Assembly: GCF_011682145.1 (NCBI RefSeq) | Contig: NZ_WHJH01000037.1 | Location: 1-64,000, forward strand | Source of the DNA: Massilia mucilaginosa | GTDB taxonomy: Bacteria > Pseudomonadota > Gammaproteobacteria > Burkholderiales > Burkholderiaceae_D | DNA: 64,000 bases | Reading direction: 5' to 3' | Shown: in pieces, positions 30,821-40,640 of the stretch | Numbering within the stretch: position 1 is the stretch's first letter | Layout of the letters: each line of letters begins with the position of its first letter | Notes under the pieces: generated by a model | The model's input: only the letters and a program-made list of their open reading frames with translations | What the model was told of the DNA's origin: nothing | Database searches by the model: none | Position numbers and translations under genes: made by a program

Positions 30821-32917
30821 ATGCTTTCCACCCTAGAACGAATCGATCCCCATAGCGACCGCATTGATGTGCTGGTCGACCTGGTGGAAAAACTGCGCCC
30901 GCGCCGCCGCGCCGAGATTGCCACCAGCACCGAGCGGGTGCGCACCCTCTGCCAGCTGCTCAAGGGCAATCCCGAGCAGGCGTCCGCCCTGCGCAGCTAC
31001 CTTACGCGCCTGCTCGACAGCCGCCGCCACGCCAGCCTGTACACCGACATCGGGGTGCTCTCCAATGACGGTTTCTTCACTGAACTGAAACGCCGCATTT
31101 CCTACCGCTTCCTGCCGCCCGCGCTGGGCGATGTGTACCTGAGCGACGCCATCGACCAGGTTTTGTACGTCCAGACCGACTACCGCTGGATCGGCACCGT
31201 GCCCGCCGCCGACTGGCTGGCACTGTTCGACGTGGTCTCGAACGCCGCGCCCGCCCCGTTGACAAGCCCGGCCAATGCCGCCCGCACCACCGTGCTCGGC
31301 ATGCTGGAAGCGATCCGCACGATTTCCTGCCGCGTCTGCGCGCTCGGTTTCGAGCCGCGCCTGATCAGCAGCCACGCCGACATCGAAAACTTCGATTCGC
31401 CGTTCCTGATGCAAAACATCGAGGTCAACAACTACCTCGACGGCTATGCGCGCCTGATGGCCGGCGAAGTGGCCAGCGTGGACGATGCGCGCCACCTGCT
31501 GGTGATGCTCGACCAGTGCGACAGCGTGGTCGCCAAGATCCGCAAGAACGCGCTCAGCCATGGCACCAGCGTGGCCCTGACTTACCTGCTGGTCGCGCTG
31601 ACCCAGAGCATCGACCGCCTGCGCAAACTGCTGTTCCTGGTCGATGTGAGCGGTCACTTGCCGGCCGCCCCCGGGGTCGACCTGGCCACCCTGGCCAACG
31701 ACGCCACCCCGGACTACGCCCCGCCCACCAGCCTGCGCCGCGCCGGCGGCATTGCCCTGGCACAGGAACTGGTCGAAGCGCACAACAACAAATACACGGT
31801 GCGCGACCTGTTCGCCGACAATATCGACCTGCTGGCGCGCAATGTGACCGAAAACGCCAGCCGCACCGGCGAACACTACATTGCCGACAGCCGCGCCCAG
31901 CTGCGCAGCATGTTCAACTCCTCGGCCGGGGCCGGTTTCATCGTCGGCTTCATGGCGCTGTTCAAGATTCTGCTCGGCCCCCTGCGCGCCGCGCCGCTGG
32001 TCGAAGCCTTTTTGTTCAGCCTGAACTATTCGCTCGGCTTCATGCTGATCCACGTGCTGCATTTCACCGTGGCCACCAAGCAGCCGGCCATGACCGCCTC
32101 GCGCATCGCCGCCGGCCTGTCGAGCAAGGATGGCAGGAACATCGACCTCGACAGCATGGCGGAGCTCATCAACAAGGTGTTCCGCACCCAGTGCTTCGCC
32201 GTGCTCGGCAACCTCGCCACGGCGATCCCGACCGCGTACCTGATCGCCACCGGCTACCGCTACGCCACCGGACACCACCTGGTCACGCCCGACAAAGCCA
32301 TGCACCTGCTGCACGACATCGACCCGATCCACAGCCCGGCCCTGTTCTACGCCGCCATCGCCGGCGTCTGCCTGTTCGTGGCCGGCCTGATTTCAGGCTA
32401 TTTCGACAACAAGGCGCTCTACACGCGCATGGCGCAGCGCGTCTACCAGCTGCGCGGCCTGGGTCGCCTGCTGGGGCCGGAACGTCTGCTGCGCCTGTCG
32501 CTGTACATCGAGAACAACCTCGGCAGCCTGATGGGCAATCTGTACTTCGGCGTGCTGCTGGGCACCATCGGCACCCTCGGCTTCCTGTTCGGCCTGCCGC
32601 TCGACATCCGCCACGTCACCTTCTCGTCGGCCAACTTCGCCACCGCGCTGGTCGCGCTCGACCACGAGATGAGCTGGCAAGTCGCGCTGACCTCGATCGG
32701 CGGCTTTTTATCGATCGGCACGGTCAATCTCGTGGTAAGTTTCGGCTTGGCACTGTTGGTTGCGCTTCGCGCGCGCAAGATTCACTTCGAACACGGTATT
32801 CTTCTGTTGAAAGCACTCGGACGGCGTTTCCTGGCCGCCCCCATCGATTTTTTCATCGGACCCAAGGACCTGCCGTCCGAATCGCCCGACGCCGTACCAC
32901 TTAAGGGATCAAAATGA
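30821..32917 (+). CDS. Gcr-type 'site-specific recombinase' membrane protein
   Basis: Large protein of 698 residues of the family named site-specific recombinase (Gcr). The N-terminal half (about 1-350) is helical and soluble. The C-terminal half has several strong membrane helices, for example near FIVGFMALFKILLGPL, FLFSLNYSLGFMLIHVLHF, ALFYAAIAGVCLFVAGLISGYF and GVLLGTIGTLGFLFGLPL. I see no tyrosine- or serine-recombinase active site, so the family name is doubtful. ATG 30821 has no strong ribosome-binding site. Its stop overlaps the start of the phospholipase D gene (ATGA), so the two are co-translated. Palindrome site 11 lies upstream. Confidence 0.8.
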   Translation: MLSTLERIDPHSDRIDVLVDLVEKLRPRRRAEIATSTERVRTLCQLLKGNPEQASALRSYLTRLLDSRRHASLYTDIGVLSNDGFFTELKRRISYRFLPPALGDVYLSDAIDQVLYVQTDYRWIGTVPAADWLALFDVVSNAAPAPLTSPANAARTTVLGMLEAIRTISCRVCALGFEPRLISSHADIENFDSPFLMQNIEVNNYLDGYARLMAGEVASVDDARHLLVMLDQCDSVVAKIRKNALSHGTSVALTYLLVALTQSIDRLRKLLFLVDVSGHLPAAPGVDLATLANDATPDYAPPTSLRRAGGIALAQELVEAHNNKYTVRDLFADNIDLLARNVTENASRTGEHYIADSRAQLRSMFNSSAGAGFIVGFMALFKILLGPLRAAPLVEAFLFSLNYSLGFMLIHVLHFTVATKQPAMTASRIAAGLSSKDGRNIDLDSMAELINKVFRTQCFAVLGNLATAIPTAYLIATGYRYATGHHLVTPDKAMHLLHDIDPIHSPALFYAAIAGVCLFVAGLISGYFDNKALYTRMAQRVYQLRGLGRLLGPERLLRLSLYIENNLGSLMGNLYFGVLLGTIGTLGFLFGLPLDIRHVTFSSANFATALVALDHEMSWQVALTSIGGFLSIGTVNLVVSFGLALLVALRARKIHFEHGILLLKALGRRFLAAPIDFFIGPKDLPSESPDAVPLKGSK

Positions 32918-34305
32918 CGAAATCACGTGTCGCTGCCTGGCTGGCCGTGCTGGCCCTGGCGGTCGGTCTGGCCTCCTGCGCTTCCCTGCCCTCGATGGAC
33001 GGGGTGGGCGACACGCCGGTGGTGCAGAAAACCCCGACGGTGGCCACCGGCAAGGGCCGGATGGACAAGAAAAAAGCCGCCGACCTGCTGGCGCGGCGCT
33101 GGGCCAAAGCCACGCCCGACATGAAGGCGCTGGCCGTACTGGAAGAAGCCGCCACCGGCGTACCGCTGGTGGCCGGCAACAAAGTCACCCTGCTGTTCGA
33201 CGGCCCGGCCACCATGAAAGAAATGATGGCGGCCGCAAGCAACGCCAAAACCTCGATCAACCTGGAAACCTACATTTTCGACCAGGACGAGATCGGCCTG
33301 CAGTTCGCCAACGTCCTGATCGAGAAGCAAAAACAGGGCGTCACGGTCAACGTGCTGTACGACAGCGTCGGCACCTTTGGCACGCCGAAAGAATTCTTCG
33401 AGCACATGCAGCAGGCCGGCATTGCCATGGTCGCCTTCAACCCGGTCAATCCGGCGGCGCGGGTCGGCAAGTGGGAATTGAACAACCGCGACCACCGCAA
33501 GCTGATGGTGGTCGATGGCAAGGTGGCCTTCACGGGCGGCATCAACATCAGCAGTACCTATGCCAACAGTTCCTTCTTCCGTTCCAAGCGCAGGCCGGAC
33601 GCGACCGACAGCAAGAAAGTCGGCTGGCGCGACACCCACATCAAGATCGAGGGTCCGGCGGTGGCGACCCTGCAATATCACTTCATCGACGCCTGGGTCA
33701 ACCAGGACGCCGGCGAGTTACCCGAGCGCGAATATTTTCCTCCGCTGGCGCCGGTCGGCGACAAGATCGTGCGCGTGCTGGCCACCGATCCCGAGCGCGA
33801 TTCCGAGATTTACAAGTCGCTCATGCTGGCGATCCAGGAATCGAAGAAGTCGATCCACATCACCGCCGCGTATTTCGTGCCGGACCGCCAGTTTGTCGAC
33901 GCCCTGAGCGCGGCCGCCAGGCGCGGCGTGGACGTGCGCCTGGTGCTGCCGGGCGTGACCGATCACGGCCTGGTGTTCCACGCCGGACGCGCCTTCTACG
34001 ACGAGCTGCTCAAGAACGGGGTCAAGATTCACCAGTTGCAGGTGGCGGTGTTGCATGCCAAGACGGCGGTGATCGACGGCACCTGGTCGACGGTCGGCTC
34101 GGCCAATATCGACCGCCGCAGTTTCCTGCACAACTACGAATTGAATGTGGTGGTGCTCGACGCCGGCTTCGGCGCCGATATGGAAAGCGCGTTTGCCGAA
34201 GACCTGCGCGATTCGAAGGAAATCACCCTGGAACAGTGGCGCGACCGGCCGTGGAGCGACCGCGTCAAGGAATGGGCGGCGCGCCTGACCGAATACTGGA
34301 TCTGA
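32914..34305 (+). CDS. phospholipase D/cardiolipin-synthase-type lipoprotein
   Basis: PLD-superfamily protein of 463 residues with two HKD motifs: DHRKLMVVDGKVAFTGG (about 193-209) and LHAKTAVIDGTWSTVGSANID (about 380-400, listed here in part). It also has a lipobox ASC after the signal peptide (LASCASLPS, Cys about 22), so it is predicted to be membrane-anchored in the periplasm, unlike typical Cls. It may make or remodel cardiolipin or hydrolyse phospholipids. It overlaps the upstream Gcr gene by 4 bases. Confidence 0.88.
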   Translation: MTKSRVAAWLAVLALAVGLASCASLPSMDGVGDTPVVQKTPTVATGKGRMDKKKAADLLARRWAKATPDMKALAVLEEAATGVPLVAGNKVTLLFDGPATMKEMMAAASNAKTSINLETYIFDQDEIGLQFANVLIEKQKQGVTVNVLYDSVGTFGTPKEFFEHMQQAGIAMVAFNPVNPAARVGKWELNNRDHRKLMVVDGKVAFTGGINISSTYANSSFFRSKRRPDATDSKKVGWRDTHIKIEGPAVATLQYHFIDAWVNQDAGELPEREYFPPLAPVGDKIVRVLATDPERDSEIYKSLMLAIQESKKSIHITAAYFVPDRQFVDALSAAARRGVDVRLVLPGVTDHGLVFHAGRAFYDELLKNGVKIHQLQVAVLHAKTAVIDGTWSTVGSANIDRRSFLHNYELNVVVLDAGFGADMESAFAEDLRDSKEITLEQWRDRPWSDRVKEWAARLTEYWI

Positions 34306-34324
34306 GCCTCTTGTCAATGTGGTA

Positions 34325-34355
34325 CCACGGCTGCGGGGCGTCATCCCAGCCGTGG
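34325..34355 (+). terminator. terminator-like hairpin after the PLD gene
   Basis: CCACGGCTG and CAGCCGTGG form a 9-bp stem with a 13-base loop 20 bases after the PLD stop. No T-run follows. Confidence 0.4.
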
Positions 34356-34464
34356 CCGAAGTGTTGTTCTCAAACTTGATTCCCGTCCGCTTCCAAACGA
34401 AACGCATTTACACAAAAATCGTTGTTCTCTATATTCAATACATACACATAGGGATCAGCGCGGC

Positions 34465-34478
34465 TTGAGATAAATCAA
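34465..34478. promoter_or_regulatory. possible FNR/Anr box upstream of autotransporter
   Basis: TTGAG-ATAA-ATCAA matches the FNR consensus TTGAT-N4-ATCAA with one mismatch. It lies 83 bases before the autotransporter start, in an AT-rich stretch, and may put it under oxygen or related Crp/Fnr control. Confidence 0.45.
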
Positions 34479-34561
34479 GCAATGCCTTGATTCATCCGGC
34501 GCGCGCACCTTCTCTTCCAGCGCCCCCACAACTGTTGCGGACCTGACCGGGAATTGATCTC

Positions 34562-37500
34562 ATGCCGAATTACATCTTTCAAAAAACACAAATGGCGGTG
34601 CTGGTGGCCGGCGCATGCCTGATGATGGCCAATGCGGCGGCGATCGGCAATCCTTGCCCGGCTCCCAGCGGCGGCATCATCACGGTCGACAACACGACCA
34701 TCGATAACACGTGCACCATCGGCGCCGGCGAGAACCTCGACGTGACCGCCACCGGGGTGATTACCGTGCCCCTGGCAAACACGCCCAACAATGGGGTCCA
34801 GCTCAATAGCGGCATCAGCGCCGGCGCGATCACCAATGCCGGCACCATCAACCCGGTCGCGGTCGCGCTCAACATTGAAGGCACGCTCACCGGCGGGATC
34901 ACCAATACCGGCACCATCGCCTCCACCGGACCGTGGGGCGGCGTGACCGAGGAAGGCATCCGCCTGAACGGCGCCACCGTCGGCGGCGCCATCAGCAACG
35001 GCCCGGCCGGCGTGATCAGCGCCGTCAACGGCACCGCGATCCATATCATCGGCAGCACGCTACAGGGCGGCATCACGAATGCCGCCGGCGGCGAGATCGC
35101 CGCGGCCGGCGGCTTTGCCGCGCTCGACATCAGCAATTCGCAGCTCGGCGCCAGCATTGTCAACCAGGGCCACATCGGCAAGACGGCGGGGCAAAACGCG
35201 CGCGGCATCGCCCTGGCGACCGTCACGCTCACCGGCGACATCCTCAACAGCGGCACCATCGACACCCAGGGCGGCAACCCGGCGCTGGAGCTGGTGGGAA
35301 GCACCGTGAGCGGAAAAATCAGCAACAGCGGCACGATCGCCGGCCCCAATTCGAGCATGGTGGTGGTGCGAAACGGCTCCACCGTCGGCATGATCGAGAA
35401 TACCGCGACCGGCATCATGAGCGGCCGCACCGAGATCATCGGCGTCGCCACGTCGACGGTGACCGGCGGCATCGTCAATGCCGGCAAGCTCACCGGCATC
35501 CACCCCATCGCCCTGAGCAGCGCCACCATCACCGGCGGCGGCATCCTGAACGATACCGGCGCCGAAACCCACGGCGATCGCTCCATCAACCTGAGCGCAT
35601 CGCAGATCAGCGGCGACATCATCAACCGCGGCCTGATGGACGGGGCCGAAGGCGGCATCGCCGCCTTCGATGGCAGCACGATCACCGGCAACGTCAATAA
35701 CGCCGGCACCATCACCACCACCCTATCGAGCGGCAGAAATAGCATTGACGGCGCCGGCATATTCATCAGCGACAATTCCACTGTCACTGGCCAGATCGTC
35801 AACAGCTCGGTCATTACCAGTAGTAACGGCAATGGCATCACCCTGGCCAACGGCGCCACGGCGGGGTCGATCAGCAATTCCGCGACCGGCGTCATCACCA
35901 GCAAAAACCATGCCATCAATGTCAACGGCACCGGCGCCAGCGTGGCCACCGGCATCGTCAACGCCGGTGCACTGAACGCCCCGCGCGGCATCCGGATCGG
36001 CAGCGGCGCCAATATCGTGGCCGGCGGCATTGTCAACCAGGCAGGCGCCACCATCACCGCCACCGACATCGGCATCACCGTGCCGAATGGACTGATCCAC
36101 GGCGGCATCACCAACGCAGGGACCATCAGCGGCACCAATACCGGCATTGCGATTACCGGCACCAGCGTGCTCGATGGCGGCATCCTGAACACCGGGACGA
36201 TCAGCGGAACCAATTCGCTCAACTTCACCAACAGCGGCAGCGCGTTTATCGTCACCAACCGGGGCAGTCTGACTGGCGCGCTCGCGCTCGGCATCAATAC
36301 CCTCAACATGCTGGGCAACAGCGCCAGCGCGACCGGACTGGTCACCGGCGGCGCCGGCAGCGTGGTCAATATCGGCACCGATGCACTCAACACCGCCGCG
36401 TTCACGCCCGGCGGCAATTTTGCCGGCCTGGGGCAGATGAATATCAACGCGGGCAGCACGCTGAGTTCGACCAGCGCCCTGAACATCGGCGCGACGACCA
36501 TGAGCAACAGCGGGGTCCTGTCGGTTGCCGCCGGCCATACCGTGACCTTGACCGGCGACTATCTCCAGCCCGTCGGCGGCATCTTTCGCACCGGCCTGAC
36601 CAACGCCACCACCTACGGCAAACTGAACGTCACAGGCAATGTCGACATGTCCGCCAGCAGCAATATCGATGTCGATGTCAGCGGCGCCCCGGTGCTGGCC
36701 AACGGCACCGTGCTTGCCGATGTCATCAAGGCTGGCGACACGCTGACCACGCTGGCCACCATTCCCGTTACCGACAACAGCTTTCTGTTCAACCTGACTG
36801 GCGTAAAAAACGGCAATGCCATCGACCTGGTGATCGCCTCGGCAACGCCGACACCGACGCCGACACCAACCCCGACGCCAACCCCGACACCGACACCGAC
36901 CCCGACACCAACCCCGACGCCGACGCCGACCCCGACCCCGACCCCGACACCAACCCCGACGCCAGTGCCGGTGCCGACGCCCACACCCGTCCCGACACCT
37001 GGTCCTGTTCCTGTGCCTGTGCCGACGCCGACCCCGGTGCCTGTGCCAACGCCGGTGCCGGTTCCAGTGCCGACGCCCGTTCCAGTGCCGACGCCGGTTC
37101 CTGTGCCGACGCCCGTTCCAGTGCCGACGCCGGTGCCGGTTCCTGTGCCGACGCCGGTTCCGGTGCCGACGCCGGTTCCGGTGCCGACGCCGGTTCCGGT
37201 CCCGACCCCGGTGCCGACGCCAACGCTGCCGCCAATCCAGCCGCAGCCGGCCAATACCGCCGTCTCGGCCATCGTCGCCACCGGCAACTCGTCCGGCGGC
37301 GGGGCCGCGCGCGTGTTCGACAGCCTGATCGCCAGCGCCACCGGTGGCGACATGGGCCAGGTCATCACCGCGCTGGGCAAGCTGTCGAGCGCGCAGGAAG
37401 TCTCGGATGCCGTCGGCCAGACCCTGCCGCTGGCGGGCGGCGGCATGGCCTCCGCCGTGGCCAACACCATGAACCTGACCGGCCGCGTGGTGCAATCGCG

Positions 37501-38374
37501 CATCGAGTCGAAGCGCGGCCTGTCGGCCGGCGACGGCTACGCCAGCGAGCGCACCTTGTGGGCCAAGCCGTTCGGGGCCTGGGCGCGCCAGAGCGAACGC
37601 GATGGCACGGCCGGCTATAAAGCCGACAGCGGCGGCCTGATCGTCGGCGCGGACAGCGTCGTCGGCAGCGCCGACCGGGTCGGCGTCGCGCTGACCTACG
37701 CCCGGACCAATCTGGACGGCAACGGCGTGAGCCCGCAGTCGGCCGATATCGACCTGCTGCAACTGATGACCTACGGCAGCCACAGCCTCGATGCCGACAC
37801 CGACATCAACTGGCAGCTCGACGTGGGCGGCAACAAGACCGAGGGGCGCCGGCTCATCAGTTTCGGCGGCCTGACGCGCATGGCCAGCAGCGACTACCGC
37901 GGCATGAGCCTGCATGCCGGCAGCGGCATCGCGCGCGTCGTGCGGCTCAGCGAGCAAACCAGCCTGACGCCATCGGTGCGCCTGGACTACACCACCGTCA
38001 AGAACAAGGCCTACGCCGAAAGCGGCGCCGGCGCCCTGAACCTGCTGGTGAACAGCCAGCGCGCCAAACAGTTCATCCTGTACGCCGACGCCAGGCTGAA
38101 TCATTCGCCATCGAAGCAATTGACGTTCTCCGGCAACCTCGGGCTCGGCTACGATTTCCTGGCCGAGCAAACCGCGCTGGTGGCGGCGTTTGCCGGCGGC
38201 GGACCGGCCTTCACCACCAACGGGGTCGATGCCAAGCCGCTGTTTGCGCGCGCCGGCGCCGGCGTGACGCTGCTGCGCGACGGCAACACCGAACTGACGG
38301 CGCGCTACGACGCCGAAGCGCATCGCGGTTTCCGCGCTCAAAGCGTCTCGCTCAAGCTGCGCAAACAGTTCTGA
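34562..38374 (+). CDS. autotransporter with Thr-Pro/Val-Pro linker
   Basis: Type V secretion autotransporter of 1270 residues. Signal peptide (about 1-26, MMANAA end); a passenger of degenerate beta-helix repeats (about 40-730) dominated by motifs such as GGITNAGTI and GNILNSGTI; a long low-complexity linker of Thr-Pro and Pro-Val-Pro-Thr repeats (about 762-895); and a C-terminal beta-barrel (about 990-1270) starting near [15 protein letters not shown] and ending in Phe, as required for BAM recognition. The passenger lacks cysteines beyond the first 60 residues. A surface or adhesive role is inferred. An FNR-like box lies upstream. Confidence 0.92.
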   Translation: MPNYIFQKTQMAVLVAGACLMMANAAAIGNPCPAPSGGIITVDNTTIDNTCTIGAGENLDVTATGVITVPLANTPNNGVQLNSGISAGAITNAGTINPVAVALNIEGTLTGGITNTGTIASTGPWGGVTEEGIRLNGATVGGAISNGPAGVISAVNGTAIHIIGSTLQGGITNAAGGEIAAAGGFAALDISNSQLGASIVNQGHIGKTAGQNARGIALATVTLTGDILNSGTIDTQGGNPALELVGSTVSGKISNSGTIAGPNSSMVVVRNGSTVGMIENTATGIMSGRTEIIGVATSTVTGGIVNAGKLTGIHPIALSSATITGGGILNDTGAETHGDRSINLSASQISGDIINRGLMDGAEGGIAAFDGSTITGNVNNAGTITTTLSSGRNSIDGAGIFISDNSTVTGQIVNSSVITSSNGNGITLANGATAGSISNSATGVITSKNHAINVNGTGASVATGIVNAGALNAPRGIRIGSGANIVAGGIVNQAGATITATDIGITVPNGLIHGGITNAGTISGTNTGIAITGTSVLDGGILNTGTISGTNSLNFTNSGSAFIVTNRGSLTGALALGINTLNMLGNSASATGLVTGGAGSVVNIGTDALNTAAFTPGGNFAGLGQMNINAGSTLSSTSALNIGATTMSNSGVLSVAAGHTVTLTGDYLQPVGGIFRTGLTNATTYGKLNVTGNVDMSASSNIDVDVSGAPVLANGTVLADVIKAGDTLTTLATIPVTDNSFLFNLTGVKNGNAIDLVIASATPTPTPTPTPTPTPTPTPTPTPTPTPTPTPTPTPTPTPTPVPVPTPTPVPTPGPVPVPVPTPTPVPVPTPVPVPVPTPVPVPTPVPVPTPVPVPTPVPVPVPTPVPVPTPVPVPTPVPVPTPVPTPTLPPIQPQPANTAVSAIVATGNSSGGGAARVFDSLIASATGGDMGQVITALGKLSSAQEVSDAVGQTLPLAGGGMASAVANTMNLTGRVVQSRIESKRGLSAGDGYASERTLWAKPFGAWARQSERDGTAGYKADSGGLIVGADSVVGSADRVGVALTYARTNLDGNGVSPQSADIDLLQLMTYGSHSLDADTDINWQLDVGGNKTEGRRLISFGGLTRMASSDYRGMSLHAGSGIARVVRLSEQTSLTPSVRLDYTTVKNKAYAESGAGALNLLVNSQRAKQFILYADARLNHSPSKQLTFSGNLGLGYDFLAEQTALVAAFAGGGPAFTTNGVDAKPLFARAGAGVTLLRDGNTELTARYDAEAHRGFRAQSVSLKLRKQF
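36847..37230 (+). repeat. Thr-Pro / Pro-Val-Pro-Thr coding repeat
   Basis: Runs of 6-bp ACNCCG units followed by GTNCCGACGCCNGTTCC-like units encode the linker between passenger and barrel. All units are multiples of 3 so copy-number change keeps the frame. The tract would be prone to slippage and assembly collapse. Confidence 0.85.
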
Positions 38375-38394
38375 GCGCTGCCCCAGGGAGAGCA

Positions 38395-39774
38395 ATGCCG
38401 ACCGACGCACCCGCATGGCGTTTGAAAAGCAGCCTGGCCGGCATCGAGTGGCCGGCCGTTCCGGATATGCGGAGCGGCCTGGTCTGCTCCCTGTTGCGCC
38501 AGATGGAAAGCGAGCAATGGCTGGCCCCGCACGAGATCGCGGCGCGCCAGTCGCTCCAGCTGGCGCAGATCGTGCGCCACGCGGCGCGCAGCGTGCCCTG
38601 GTACCGCGCGCACTGGCCACCCGGCCTGGTGGCCCAATGGAGCGATGGCGCACCCGTGCGCGCGGACGACTTCGCACGGCTGCCGTGCCTGTCCCGGCGC
38701 GAACTGCAAGCGCAGTTCGACCAGCTTCAGAGCGGCGCCGTGCCGTCCGAACACGGCCCGCTGGCGGACGGCAGCAGTTCCGGCTCGACCGGCACGCCGG
38801 TGCGCTTTCGCAAAACCTACCTGAACCAGCTGATCTGGGAAGCGCTGACCCTGCGCGACCATGCGTGGCACGCACGCGACCTGCTGCAAACGCTGTGCAT
38901 CATCCGGCGCGGCGAGGCCGGCGAGGCCGACAACTGGGGCATGGCGACCCGCATGTTCCACACCGGCCCGGCCCACCTGTGCCCGGTCAGCGTCGACGTC
39001 CAGGCCCAGCTGGCATGGCTGGTGCAACGCGCGCCGGGCTACCTGCTGACCTATCCCTCGCTGGCCCTGCAACTGGCCACGCTCGCGCTTGAGCAAGGCG
39101 TGCGCCTCCCAAGCCTGCGCGAAGTGCGCACTTTCGGCGAACCGCTCGACGCCCAGGTGCGCCAGGCCTGCCACGAGGCCTGGGGCGTGCCGGTCAACGA
39201 CACCTATTCATCCGAGGAATTGGGCTACCTGGCGATCCGTTGCCCGCACAGCGGCCACTATCATGTGCAGTCCGAAAACGTGCTGCTCGAAGTGCTCGAC
39301 GACGATGGCAATGCCTGCGCGCCGGGCGCCTGCGGACGCGTGGTGGTCAGCGGCTTGCTCAATTTTGCCATGCCCCTGATCCGTTACGAACTGGGCGACA
39401 TGGCCGAAGCCGGGCCGCCCTGTCCCTGCGGACGCGGCCTGCCGGTGCTGGCGCGCATCCTCGGGCGCACCCGCAACATGCTGGTGACGGCCGACGCCAA
39501 GCGCTACTGGCCCACCTTCGGCTTTCGCGACAGCGGCGCCACCCGCGTGGTCCAGCGCCAGGTGGTCCAGACCGCGCCCGGCCAGGTCCAGATCCGCTAT
39601 GTCAGCACCAGCGCGCTGGCGCCGGAAGAAGAAGCGCGCCTGGTGGCACAGGTGGCGCAGCGCCTGCCGCCGGGCATGCGCGTCGACGCGCTGCGGGTGG
39701 ACGGGATCGGCCGCAGCGCGAGCGGCAAGTTCGAAGAGTTTGTCTCGCTCGTCGCGGCGCCGGCGGCGCCCTGA
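38395..39774 (+). CDS. phenylacetate-CoA-ligase-family adenylate-forming enzyme
   Basis: ANL/PaaK-family enzyme of 459 residues that would activate an aromatic or other carboxylic acid with ATP. Visible are the AMP-binding loop SSSGSTGTPVRF (about 123-134), TYSSEELGYLAIRCP (about 269-283), RYELGDMAE (about 333-341), a PCPCGRGLPVLARILGR motif and a near-C-terminal catalytic Lys in ASGKFEEF. It lies 20 bases downstream of the autotransporter and 2 bases from a convergent methyltransferase gene. PaaK relatives in this arrangement act in small-molecule biosynthesis; the substrate is unknown. Confidence 0.82.
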   Translation: MPTDAPAWRLKSSLAGIEWPAVPDMRSGLVCSLLRQMESEQWLAPHEIAARQSLQLAQIVRHAARSVPWYRAHWPPGLVAQWSDGAPVRADDFARLPCLSRRELQAQFDQLQSGAVPSEHGPLADGSSSGSTGTPVRFRKTYLNQLIWEALTLRDHAWHARDLLQTLCIIRRGEAGEADNWGMATRMFHTGPAHLCPVSVDVQAQLAWLVQRAPGYLLTYPSLALQLATLALEQGVRLPSLREVRTFGEPLDAQVRQACHEAWGVPVNDTYSSEELGYLAIRCPHSGHYHVQSENVLLEVLDDDGNACAPGACGRVVVSGLLNFAMPLIRYELGDMAEAGPPCPCGRGLPVLARILGRTRNMLVTADAKRYWPTFGFRDSGATRVVQRQVVQTAPGQVQIRYVSTSALAPEEEARLVAQVAQRLPPGMRVDALRVDGIGRSASGKFEEFVSLVAAPAAP

Positions 39775-39776
39775 GC

Positions 39777-40640
39777 TCAGCCGGCCCGCTGGCCCTGCAA
39801 CATCCATTTGACGTAGCGGCTCTCCGGCGTGGCGGGCCGGTGCCCTTCCAGCGCGCGCGCCGGCAGGCGCTCGCAGCGCACCGCGTCCAGGCCGGCGGCG
39901 CGGGCAGCGGCGGCCAGCTCCTCGCTTGACGCGACCGCGTGGGTGGTCTTGGCGGCGCAGAAGGCGCGCACGATCTGTTCGAGCTCGCGCTCGCTCAGCA
40001 GCGCCAGGCGCAGCGCCGCCGTGCGCTGGGCGGCCAGGCTGGCGCCGACCATGCGCTCGACCTGCTGCGGCGCATACGCCAGCAGCGCCGGGCCATGCTG
40101 CGCGCGCACGCTCTGATACAGCAGCAAACTGCCGGACGGTGCCAGCCGCGCCGCCAGCTGCCCGAGCAGCGCGGCGCGCTCGCCCGGGGCGATGAAACTG
40201 AGCAGGGAATGGGCCAGCACCAGGTCGGCGCGCGGCGCGGCCGGATCCGGCGGCATGCGCAGGTCGCTCAGCTCCAGCGTCAGCGCAAAGCCCATCGCGC
40301 CGGCGTAGCCGCGGCACAGCGCCAGCGGCACCGGCGAGCGGTCGGCGATGCGCACCTCGAGCGCCGCGATGCCGTCGCCGAGCGCCTCGTGCAGCACCGA
40401 CAGCAGGCCGCAATCGGCGCTGCCGGCGATGCAGACCGAGGCGAGCGGCCGTGCGCGCGCCAGCTCGCGCAGGTGGCGCACGATCTGCGCGCGCTCGCTG
40501 GACAGGCCGCTGATCACACCCAGCAGTTGCAGCACCACCCAGCCGGTATGGTAGGCCGAGGCCATCGGCAGCAAGTCCGGCAAGGCTTGCAGCAGCTGCG
40601 CGCGGTGCGCTTCCTTGCCGGCGGCGCGCGCCGGCGTCAC
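39777..40640 (-). CDS. class I SAM-dependent methyltransferase-like protein
   Basis: Protein of 287 residues, predicted methyltransferase. A helical N-terminal domain (about 1-65) precedes a Rossmann-like fold: ASVCIAGSADCGLLSVLHEAL in the motif I position (degenerate, lacking GxGxG), ALEVRIADRSPVPLALC and RADLVLAHSLLSFIAPGERAALLGQL, then LAPSGSLLLYQSV. GTG at 40640 overlaps the upstream stop codon as GTGA, showing translational coupling to the enolase-superfamily gene. The degenerate motif I leaves SAM binding uncertain. Confidence 0.7.
   Translation of the reverse strand: MTPARAAGKEAHRAQLLQALPDLLPMASAYHTGWVVLQLLGVISGLSSERAQIVRHLRELARARPLASVCIAGSADCGLLSVLHEALGDGIAALEVRIADRSPVPLALCRGYAGAMGFALTLELSDLRMPPDPAAPRADLVLAHSLLSFIAPGERAALLGQLAARLAPSGSLLLYQSVRAQHGPALLAYAPQQVERMVGASLAAQRTAALRLALLSERELEQIVRAFCAAKTTHAVASSEELAAAARAAGLDAVRCERLPARALEGHRPATPESRYVKWMLQGQRAG

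Noticed and set aside
30821-32917. Gcr taken as mobile-element recombinase
   Set aside because: It has membrane helices, no recombinase active-site motif, and no flanking repeats or attachment sites.
36847-37230. Repeat array considered as CRISPR
   Set aside because: Units are 6-12 bp without unique spacers and code for the autotransporter linker in frame.
34579-38875. Very long antisense open frames opposite the autotransporter
   Set aside because: They are mirror frames of GC-rich repeats, have no signal or domain features and no ribosome-binding sites; the plus-strand protein has clear signal peptide, repeats and barrel.
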